A stretch of 64,000 bases of DNA, taken from the NCBI RefSeq assembly GCF_963422335.1, contig NZ_OY729424.1:1426001-1490000 (forward strand). The letters run 5' to 3'. A model generated the notes under the pieces. That model saw only the letters and a list, made by a program, of their open reading frames with translations, was not told where the DNA came from and searched no databases. A program made the translations under genes and the position numbers. Below, piece by piece: positions 25,938-32,499 of this stretch. Numbering within the stretch: position 1 is the stretch's first letter; each line of letters starts with the position of its first letter. This DNA is from an uncultured Roseateles sp. (GTDB lineage: Bacteria; Pseudomonadota; Gammaproteobacteria; Burkholderiales; Burkholderiaceae_C).

Positions 25938-27147
25938 GGGCAAACGCTCCCTGCTGCGCCAGCGCGGCGCGCTCGGCGGCGCCTATGCCCAGCTCGGCCA
26001 GCACCTCGTCGGTGTGCTCGCCGAGCAGCGGCGGATGACGGCGCACCTGCTGCGGCGTGCCCGAGAGCTTGACCGCAAAGCCGATATTGGGCACCGTGCC
26101 CTCGACCGGGTGGTCAATCTCCATGCGCATCTGCCGCACCCGGCCATGCTCGCCCTCGAAGGCCTCGGGGTAGCTGAGGATGGGCCCGGCCGGTATGCCG
26201 GCGGCCAGCAGGGTCTCCACCCAGTGGGCGCTGGTCTGCTGCTTGAAGCTCTGCTCCAGCTCGGCCACCAGCGCCAGCCGGTGCTGCAGTCGCAGCGAGA
26301 CAGTGGCAAAGCGCTCGTCGTCCAGCAGCTCGCGGCGCTCCAAGGTCAGGCAGAGCTTGTGCCACAGCTTCTGGTTGGTCGCACCCATCACGAAGTGGCC
26401 GTCCGCGCAGGCCATGGCCTGGTAGGGCGCGCTCATCCGGTTGGCCGTGCCCAGGGGCTCGGGCGGGCGGCCGGTGCCCCAGTACTCCGACATGTCCCAG
26501 ATCGAGAAGGCCATTGCCGAGTCGAACAGCGAGGCATCGATGTACTGGCCCTGGCCGCTGGCCTTGCTGCCGATATGGGCGGCCAGCATCGCGTAGGTGG
26601 CGAACAGCGCACAACCGATGTCGGCCACCGGCACGCCGGCCTTGACCGGGGGGCCGCCGGGGTAGCCCGTCACGCTCATCACACCCGACATGGCCTGGGC
26701 CATCAGGTCGAAGCCCGGCCGGTTGGCCCAGGGGCCGGTCTGGCCGAAGCCGGAGATGCTGACATAGACCAGGCGCGGGTTGATCTTCTGGCAATCCTCG
26801 TAGGAGATGCCCAGGCGCTTCATCACCCCGGGCCGGTAGTTCTCGACCAGGATGTCGGCGTTCTCCACCAGCTTGAACAGCAGCGCGCGCCCGGCCTCCG
26901 ACTTCAGGTTCAGGGTCACGCTGCGCTTGTTGCGGTTCATGTTCAGGAAGCCCATGCTGTCGCTTCCCTTCATCTTGAAGCCCATGGAGCCGCGCGTCTG
27001 GTCGCCGCCCTTGGGGGGCTCGATCTTGATCACGTCGGCGCCCATATCGCCCAGCAGCATGCAGGCATAGGGGCCGGCCATGACCTGGCTGACGTCGAGC
27101 ACGCGCACGCCGGCCAGCGGCTGTGGTCGTTCTTGCGGGGTTGTCAT
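25927..27147 (-). CDS. CaiB/BaiF family CoA-transferase
   Basis: A 406-aa class III CoA-transferase: N-terminal 'PLAGVRVLDVSQVMAGPYACMLLGDMGADVIKIE', the catalytic-Asp region 'GQYIDASLFDSAMAF', and 'HTDEVLAELG' at the C-terminus, all as in formyl-CoA/oxalate or succinyl-CoA:acid transferases. It moves CoA between carboxylic acids. Its start overlaps the Bug receptor's stop (ATGA) and its stop overlaps the enoyl-CoA hydratase start, implying tight cotranslation and a shared pathway; the acid itself is unknown. Confidence 0.93.
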   Translation of the reverse strand: MTTPQERPQPLAGVRVLDVSQVMAGPYACMLLGDMGADVIKIEPPKGGDQTRGSMGFKMKGSDSMGFLNMNRNKRSVTLNLKSEAGRALLFKLVENADILVENYRPGVMKRLGISYEDCQKINPRLVYVSISGFGQTGPWANRPGFDLMAQAMSGVMSVTGYPGGPPVKAGVPVADIGCALFATYAMLAAHIGSKASGQGQYIDASLFDSAMAFSIWDMSEYWGTGRPPEPLGTANRMSAPYQAMACADGHFVMGATNQKLWHKLCLTLERRELLDDERFATVSLRLQHRLALVAELEQSFKQQTSAHWVETLLAAGIPAGPILSYPEAFEGEHGRVRQMRMEIDHPVEGTVPNIGFAVKLSGTPQQVRRHPPLLGEHTDEVLAELGIGAAERAALAQQGAFAHEL

Positions 27148-28109
27148 GCGTCCACCTTGACATTGGCGTCTTTCACCACCTTGGCCCATTTGCGCGACTC
27201 GGCCTGCATGAAGGCGCCGAACCTGTCGGCCGAGCCGCCGCCGTCCTCGGCGCCGTACTGGCCGAAACGCTCGATCACATCGGCCATGGCCAGCACCTTG
27301 TTGACGTCTTCGTTGATGCGGCGCACGGTGGCCGCCGGCAGCCTGGCCGGGCCGACCAGGCCATACCAGGTGGTGGCCTCGAAGCCGGGGAAGCCCGATT
27401 CGGCCATCGTCGGCACGCTGGCGTGGCCGGGGCTGCGCGCCAGCCGGGTCTGGGCGATGGCAATCGCCTTGCCGCTTTTCACATGGGGGGTGGCGGCGGT
27501 CATGGTGTCGAAGCTGTACTGGATCTGGCCGCCCATCAGGTCGGTCAGCATGGGGCCGGAGCCCTTGTAGGGCACGTGGATGGCATCGACACCGGCGGCC
27601 AGCTTGAACATCTCCAGGGCCAGGTGTTGTGCCGAGCCGCTGCCGGCCGAGCCGAAGCCTATCTTGCCGGGGTTCTTGCGGCACAGCTCGACCACATCCT
27701 TGACGGTGCGAGCCGGCTGCTGGTCGCCGCAGATCAGCAGATTGGGCGTCACGCCGACCAGGGCGATGGGCGAGAAGTCGCGCTCGGCCTGGTAGGGCAT
27801 CTTCGGGAAGATGGCCGGGGCGATGGCATGGCTGTTGATATGGGCCATCAAGAGGGTCAGGCCGTCGGGTGCCTGCTTGGATACGTAGTCGGCGGCGATC
27901 ACGCCGGTGGCGCCGGCGCGGTTCTCGACCAGCACCTGGGTGCCCCACATCGTCGACAGCTTCTGCGCCATCACCCGGGCCAGGATGTCGGTGCCGCCGC
28001 CCGGGGCGAAGCCGACGACGAGGCGTACCGGACCGGCCGGCTGGGCGCGGATCGCCGGTGCTGCCAGGCTGGCGGCAGCGGCCAGGGCAAAGGTTCTGCG
28101 TCGAATCAT
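27144..28109 (-). CDS. Bug family tripartite tricarboxylate transporter receptor
   Basis: A 321-aa periplasmic binding protein with a twin-Arg-like signal peptide (MIRRRTFALAAAASLAAPAIRA) and the Bug hallmark 'VRLVVGFAPGGGTDILARVMA', plus 'VENRAGATGVIAADYV' and 'MAHINSHAIAPAIF'. Bug receptors bind carboxylates and the family is greatly expanded in betaproteobacteria, frequently as orphans without TctAB membrane genes, as here. The start at 28109 follows GGAGAC. Linked to the CoA-transferase and hydratase, it suggests uptake of an organic acid. Confidence 0.92.
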   Translation of the reverse strand: MIRRRTFALAAAASLAAPAIRAQPAGPVRLVVGFAPGGGTDILARVMAQKLSTMWGTQVLVENRAGATGVIAADYVSKQAPDGLTLLMAHINSHAIAPAIFPKMPYQAERDFSPIALVGVTPNLLICGDQQPARTVKDVVELCRKNPGKIGFGSAGSGSAQHLALEMFKLAAGVDAIHVPYKGSGPMLTDLMGGQIQYSFDTMTAATPHVKSGKAIAIAQTRLARSPGHASVPTMAESGFPGFEATTWYGLVGPARLPAATVRRINEDVNKVLAMADVIERFGQYGAEDGGGSADRFGAFMQAESRKWAKVVKDANVKVDA

Positions 28110-28185
28110 GATGAGCGTGTCTCCGGACATCCCGCTGCTTGCGGTGTGTGCGGACTATCCGACGCCGCCGCGCCGGCGGCCATCG

Positions 28186-29136
28186 CTATTTGGCCGAACC
28201 TGCGTTCGCGTTTTGCGATGACGCCAGCACCGCGAGCACGCCGCGCGCCGCCGTCGACAGGGCCTCGGGCGCCTGCAGGCAGAGCAGGAACTGGCGCCGT
28301 GCCCAGGGCTCACGTATCGGTATGCGGCGCAGGCCAGGCGAGCGGGCAATCGCCGCGGCCACCGCCAGCGGCATCACCGCGATGCCCGCGCCCTGGGTCA
28401 CCATCGCGGCCATGCTGTCGAAGCTGCTGACCCGGGTGCGCATGCGCAGCACGCGCCCGGCCTCGGCGGCATGGCGGGCCAGCGCGATGGCGATGGCCGA
28501 GCCCTCCTCCAGGCCGATCAGCTCCCAGGGCAGGATGTCCTCCAAGGTCACACCGGCCATGTCGCCCAGCGCATGGTCGCGCGGCGCCAGCACGATCAGC
28601 CTGTCCTCGCGGTAGAGCTGGGTGGCCCATTCGACCGGCCCCATCGTCGCCTCGAAGATGCCCAGGTCGGCGGCATGGCGGTCCATGGCCTGCAGCACGC
28701 CCTGGCTGTTCATCTCCTGCAACTCGATGCGCACACCGGGGCAGGCCTGGGCGCAGCGCTGCAGATCGGCGGGCAGGAACTGCAGCACCACCGACTTGCA
28801 GGCCGCAATGCGCACCACGCCCTTGACACCATGGCGGTAGGAGGCCGCCTCGTCCTGCATGCGGCTGGCGGTGTGCAGGATGCTGCGCGCATGGACCAGC
28901 AGCGCGCGGCCGGCCTCCGTCAGCGCCATGCCGTGCGGCCGGCGCTCGAACAGCGGCAGGCCGAACTGCGTCTCCAGATCCTGGATGCGCCGTGACACCG
29001 CCGCGCCGGCCAGGGCCAGCCGCTCCGAGGCCTTGGTCACCCCGCCCAGCTCGGCGGCGGCGACGAAGACCTTCATCGAGGTCAGATCGAACTGGAGTTG
29101 CGCCGGCGGGCGGCCCTGCGCTGGGTCCTTGGCCAT
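28186..29136 (-). CDS. LysR family transcriptional regulator
   Basis: A 316-aa LysR regulator: HTH region 'DLTSMKVFVAAAELGGVTKASERLALAGAAVSRRIQDLE' at about 17-60 and effector domain from about 105 ('GVKGVVRIAACKSVVLQFLPADLQ'). It sits seven bases after the VOC gene stop and 77 bases before the Bug receptor gene, all on the same strand, so it likely controls the acid-utilisation genes from within their transcript. The start MAKDPAQGRPPAQ at 29136 is the shortest that keeps the full HTH. Confidence 0.9.
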   Translation of the reverse strand: MAKDPAQGRPPAQLQFDLTSMKVFVAAAELGGVTKASERLALAGAAVSRRIQDLETQFGLPLFERRPHGMALTEAGRALLVHARSILHTASRMQDEAASYRHGVKGVVRIAACKSVVLQFLPADLQRCAQACPGVRIELQEMNSQGVLQAMDRHAADLGIFEATMGPVEWATQLYREDRLIVLAPRDHALGDMAGVTLEDILPWELIGLEEGSAIAIALARHAAEAGRVLRMRTRVSSFDSMAAMVTQGAGIAVMPLAVAAAIARSPGLRRIPIREPWARRQFLLCLQAPEALSTAARGVLAVLASSQNANAGSAK

Positions 29137-29143
29137 GGTTCGC

Positions 29144-29584
29144 TCAGGCCCGGTCCCAGTCGTCGTGGCGGTCGCGCCGCTCCTGGCGGTAGTTGGTGAC
29201 TTCCAGGCGCACGCCGTCCGGGTCTTCGAAGAAGGTGGCCCAGTAGTCGGGGGCGTAGTCGGGGTAGTTCTTGGCTGGGGTCGCGGCAATGCCGGCGGCG
29301 ATCAGCTGCGCGGCCACGGCCTGCACATCGGCGATAGTGTCCACCCGCAGGCAGAAATGGTGCAGGCCCGGGGCATAGGGCTGGTGCGGGGTGCCGACCC
29401 GTGCCGGCCGCAGCACGAAGCCGAACAGCCGGTTGTAATACTGCACATGGGGGTCGCCGCCCAGTGTGAAGCGGTTCTTGCGGAAGCCCAGTGTCTGCAT
29501 CAGCACCTGGTCGTAAAAGGCCTCCGAGCGCGCCGGGTCCGACACGGTGATGTAGATGTGGTCGATGCCAGTGACTTCGGCCAT
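29144..29584 (-). CDS. VOC family protein (glyoxalase-like)
   Basis: A 146-aa vicinal-oxygen-chelate protein: 'VTGIDHIYITVSDPARSEAFYDQVL' supplies the first His ligand, 'APGLHHFCLRVDTIADVQ' the second region and 'FFEDPDGVRLEVTNY' the terminal Glu. The closest pattern is the lactoylglutathione lyase-like/bleomycin resistance group. Its ATG overlaps the rhodanese stop by one base (TAATG), so the two genes are coupled. Confidence 0.88.
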   Translation of the reverse strand: MAEVTGIDHIYITVSDPARSEAFYDQVLMQTLGFRKNRFTLGGDPHVQYYNRLFGFVLRPARVGTPHQPYAPGLHHFCLRVDTIADVQAVAAQLIAAGIAATPAKNYPDYAPDYWATFFEDPDGVRLEVTNYRQERRDRHDDWDRA

Positions 29585-29979
29585 TACATCTGCTCCCACG
29601 GCAGCCCGTCATGGCGCCAGCCGTTCAGCCCGCCGCGGCGGAAGTTCTCGTCCAGCTCGCCCTCGAAGCCGTGCACCACGTTGACCACCTCGGTGAAGCC
29701 GGCGGCCTCCAGCGCCTCGCCGGCCGGGATCGTGCGCCGGCCCGAGCGGCACAGCAAGACGACCGGCTTGCCCAGATCACCGCCGGCCTCGCGCGTCACC
29801 TGGCGGGCGAACTGGGCCGCATCGACATGCATCTCGGGGTATTCGTACCAAGGCACATGGACGACGCCTGGCGGGTGGCCGACATAGAGGTATTCGATCT
29901 CCATGCGCACATCGACAAACAGGGCATCCGGGTGCTCGGCCAGGTACTGATGGGCCTCTTTGGGCAGCAGATGCTTCAT
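29584..29979 (-). CDS. Rhodanese-like sulfurtransferase
   Basis: A 131-aa single rhodanese domain. 'DALFVDVRMEIEYLYVGHPPGVVHVPW' is the N-terminal signature, and the active-site loop 'VVLLCRSGRRTIPAGEALEAAGF' puts the catalytic Cys at residue 77 in CRSGRR. The protein probably carries a persulfide for cytosolic sulfur transfer. AGGAA lies before the start at 29979. It is the first gene of the minus-strand run and is divergent from the first methionine synthase gene, with 42 bases between. Confidence 0.92.
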   Translation of the reverse strand: MKHLLPKEAHQYLAEHPDALFVDVRMEIEYLYVGHPPGVVHVPWYEYPEMHVDAAQFARQVTREAGGDLGKPVVLLCRSGRRTIPAGEALEAAGFTEVVNVVHGFEGELDENFRRGGLNGWRHDGLPWEQM

Positions 29980-30021
29980 GGATTCCTGTAGGGATTTCTT
30001 TGACTTGCTACGATGACGGGC

Positions 30022-31071
30022 ATGAACGCACCGCTTTACACCCGCGCCGCCGCCCTGCCTGGCATTCTGCAACAACGCATCGTTGTGCTCGATGGGGCCA
30101 TGGGCACGATGATCCAGCGCTACAAGCTGGTCGAGGCCGATTACCGCGGCACGCGCTTTGCCGATCACGGCAAGGACCTGAAGGGCAATAACGAGCTCTT
30201 GCAGTTCACCCGGCCCGATGTGATCAGCGAGATCCACGAGCAATACCTGGCCGCCGGGGCCGACATCATCGAGACCAATACCTTTGGCGCGACCACGGTC
30301 GCGCAGGAGGACTATGACCTGGCCCATGTGGCGCGCGAGATGAATGTGGTGGCCGCCCGGCTGGCCCGTGCGGCCTGCGACAAGTTCAGCACCCCGGATC
30401 GTCCCCGCCTGGTGGCCGGCGCCCTGGGCCCGACCCCACGCACCGCCAGCATCAGCCCCGACGTCAACGACCCCGGCGCCCGCAATGTGGACTTCGACAC
30501 CCTCCGCGCCGCCTACTACGAGCAGGCCAGCGGCCTGCTGGAGGGCGGGGCCGACCTGTTCCTGGTCGAGACCATCTTCGATACCCTGAACGCCAAGGCC
30601 GCGATCTTCGCGCTCGACGAGCTGATGGAAGACACCGGCGAACGCCTGCCGGTGATCATCTCCGGCACGGTGACCGACGCCTCGGGCCGCATCCTGTCGG
30701 GCCAGACGGTGACCGCTTTCTGGCACTCGGTGCGCCATGCCCGGCCCATCGCCATCGGCCTGAACTGCGCGCTGGGCGCGACGCTGATGCGCCCCTATAT
30801 CGAGGAGCTGGCCAAGGTGGCCGGCGACACGTTTGTGAGCTGCTACCCGAACGCCGGCCTGCCCAACCCGATGAGCGACACCGGCTTCGACGAAACCCCC
30901 GAAGTCACCGGCGCGCAGATGGAAGAGTTCGCCCGTAGCGGCTTCCTGAACATCGTCGGCGGCTGCTGCGGCACGACCCCGGACCATATCGCCGCGATCG
31001 CGCAGCGGGTCTCGGCCTACAAGCCGCGGGTGCGGGGCGAGAAGCTGTTCAGCGACCTGCTGGCCGCCTAG
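30022..31071 (+). CDS. metH: Methionine synthase, homocysteine-binding subunit (split MetH, N-terminal part)
   Basis: A 349-aa protein equal to the first module of cobalamin-dependent methionine synthase: 'VVLDGAMGTMIQ' start, 'ETNTFGATTVAQEDY' and zinc thiolate ligands in 'IGLNCALGATLM' and 'GGCCGTTPDHIAAI'. It binds homocysteine through zinc. The remaining modules are in a separate gene at 32500, so the enzyme is made as two chains, a common betaproteobacterial arrangement. An in-frame ATG also exists nine bases upstream (30013). There is only a short leader shared with the divergent rhodanese. Confidence 0.93.
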   Translation: MNAPLYTRAAALPGILQQRIVVLDGAMGTMIQRYKLVEADYRGTRFADHGKDLKGNNELLQFTRPDVISEIHEQYLAAGADIIETNTFGATTVAQEDYDLAHVAREMNVVAARLARAACDKFSTPDRPRLVAGALGPTPRTASISPDVNDPGARNVDFDTLRAAYYEQASGLLEGGADLFLVETIFDTLNAKAAIFALDELMEDTGERLPVIISGTVTDASGRILSGQTVTAFWHSVRHARPIAIGLNCALGATLMRPYIEELAKVAGDTFVSCYPNAGLPNPMSDTGFDETPEVTGAQMEEFARSGFLNIVGGCCGTTPDHIAAIAQRVSAYKPRVRGEKLFSDLLAA

Positions 31072-32258
31072 GACAGCTTCAACAGCCTTTCCATATTCAG
31101 CCGCAGCCGCAGCTCATGCGGCGCCACGCTGCCCGTCACCGCCTGGGCCTGCAGCCGCGTGTCGCGCACCGCCGGTTCGCCCAGCGGCGTGCCACTCTTG
31201 CTGACCACGCTGGCCACCAGCGGCGCATTGGCCGCGCGGCCGCGCTTCAGCACCACCGCCACCTCGCCATTGGCCAGGCGCACCAGGCAGCCCGGGGGGT
31301 AGATGCCCAGCGCCTTGATCAGCGCCGCGCCGGCCTCGTCGGCCTGCTTGTTCTCGTCCAGATAGGCGGCCTGGGCGGCCGCTGACGCGGCCAGCGCCTT
31401 GCGGTTGCGCCGCGGGCTCAGGCGCGAGCCGAACACATCGGCACGCTGTATCAGCCTGGCCAGCTGCTGGCCGGGCGGGCGCTTGGCCAGCGGGCCGGCC
31501 ACATGGGCGTGGTGGAAGAACACCGCGTCCAGCCACAGCGGCTCGTGCACACCCAGGGCCTGCAGCAGCTCCATCGAGGCCTGGGCGTGGTCGTTGATCT
31601 TGCTGCGCTGCTCAGGGGTGACCGGGTCGATCTGCTCGGCCAGCAGGTCCTGCAGGCCGGTGGTGGCGATATTCATCGTCAGCGCGGCCAGCTCCAGCGG
31701 GCGCTGCCAGTCCAGCGCCCAGGGCAGCTGCAGATAGGCCATATGGCAGGCCACCATCACCAGCATGGCGTGGCTGGCGCTGTAGTGGCGTATGTCCAGG
31801 CTGGCCTGGTGTATCAGCTGCAGCAGGCTGCCGTCGGCGTCGTTCTTCAGATGCCAGAGCATGTCTTCGCGCAGCTTCTCCAGCCGCGGCAGAAAGTCCT
31901 CCGGCTTGGGGTCGCGCAGCAGCGTGTGGGCGCGCATCTGCAGATCGGGCCAGCCGGCCACCGTCTCGGCCTTGGCACCCTCGGCGCTGACCTTGATGTC
32001 GGGCTTGGCCTTGGCGATGTCGCCCAGCAGCTGGTCCTGGCGCACCATCGAGTCCATGGCCTGGGCGAACTCCCGGCGGTAGGCCTCTGACTCCTGTTCA
32101 TCGACCCAGAGCCCCCGCGCCACCAGGGCTTCCAGCTGGGCCTGCGAACCGACCAGCTGGCCGCGCGCCAGCAACAGATGGCCGGCGGCGTCGCGCAGCG
32201 CAAACGGCAGCGGGCGGCCGGGGCGCACGCTGTTGGTGGGCAGGGGAATGAGGCGCAC
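31068..32258 (-). CDS. HD-domain (degenerate HD-GYP-like) protein
   Basis: About 396 aa, with an N-terminal 110-residue region and then an HD-like helical domain: 'SLDIRHYSASHAMLVMVACHMA', 'LTMNIATTGLQDLLAEQIDPVT' and 'LDAVFFHHAHVAGPLAKRPPGQQLARLIQRADVF'. The spacing follows HD-GYP phosphodiesterases, but the HD pair, the second His and the GYP residues are missing or altered. It is therefore probably not catalytic; it may bind c-di-GMP or another ligand. The GTG at 32258 is chosen because longer starts would run into the riboswitch on the other strand; no clear ribosome binding site is seen. The gene separates the two metH genes. Confidence 0.65.
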   Translation of the reverse strand: MRLIPLPTNSVRPGRPLPFALRDAAGHLLLARGQLVGSQAQLEALVARGLWVDEQESEAYRREFAQAMDSMVRQDQLLGDIAKAKPDIKVSAEGAKAETVAGWPDLQMRAHTLLRDPKPEDFLPRLEKLREDMLWHLKNDADGSLLQLIHQASLDIRHYSASHAMLVMVACHMAYLQLPWALDWQRPLELAALTMNIATTGLQDLLAEQIDPVTPEQRSKINDHAQASMELLQALGVHEPLWLDAVFFHHAHVAGPLAKRPPGQQLARLIQRADVFGSRLSPRRNRKALAASAAAQAAYLDENKQADEAGAALIKALGIYPPGCLVRLANGEVAVVLKRGRAANAPLVASVVSKSGTPLGEPAVRDTRLQAQAVTGSVAPHELRLRLNMERLLKLS

Positions 32259-32336
32259 TGTGCAGTCTTGGGGGATGTTGCGGGAATTTCGGCGAGTCTG
32301 GGGCAAGCTTGAACCGTTCACAACTAGAATTGCCCC

Positions 32337-32440
32337 TGGTCCGAGGAGCGTTGCGACAATCCGGTGAAGCGCCATACAGCGCAAACCCATTGCCAGGCTC
32401 GGACAGTGACTGCTGCTGCAGTCATGTCAACGGCGCTCAC
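32337..32440 (+). ncRNA. S-adenosylhomocysteine (SAH) riboswitch
   Basis: All three conserved blocks of the SAH riboswitch are present in order: TCCGAGGAGCGTTGCGAC (32340-32357), GCCAGGCTCGGA (32392-32403) and CAACGGCGCTC (32428-32438). P1 pairs GTCCGAG (32339-32345) with CTCGGAC (32398-32404). The 3' block CGCTC can pair back with GAGCG to form the pseudoknot helix, and between them TGACTGC-TGCT-GCAGTCA (32407-32424) is a perfect P4 stem. The class switches on genes that recycle SAH when SAH is high. It lies 60 bases upstream of the second metH gene, the expected target. Confidence 0.88.
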
Positions 32441-32499
32441 CCGAACCCAGCAGGGCCGTGGTGAGTGTGCGGCCCCCAATACGAGTTGTAGAGGCCGCC

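Noticed and set aside
32310..32320. A MetR-like box TGAA-CCG-TTCA upstream of metH
   Set aside because: The spacer is three, not five bases, and it lies outside the riboswitch and far from a recognisable promoter.
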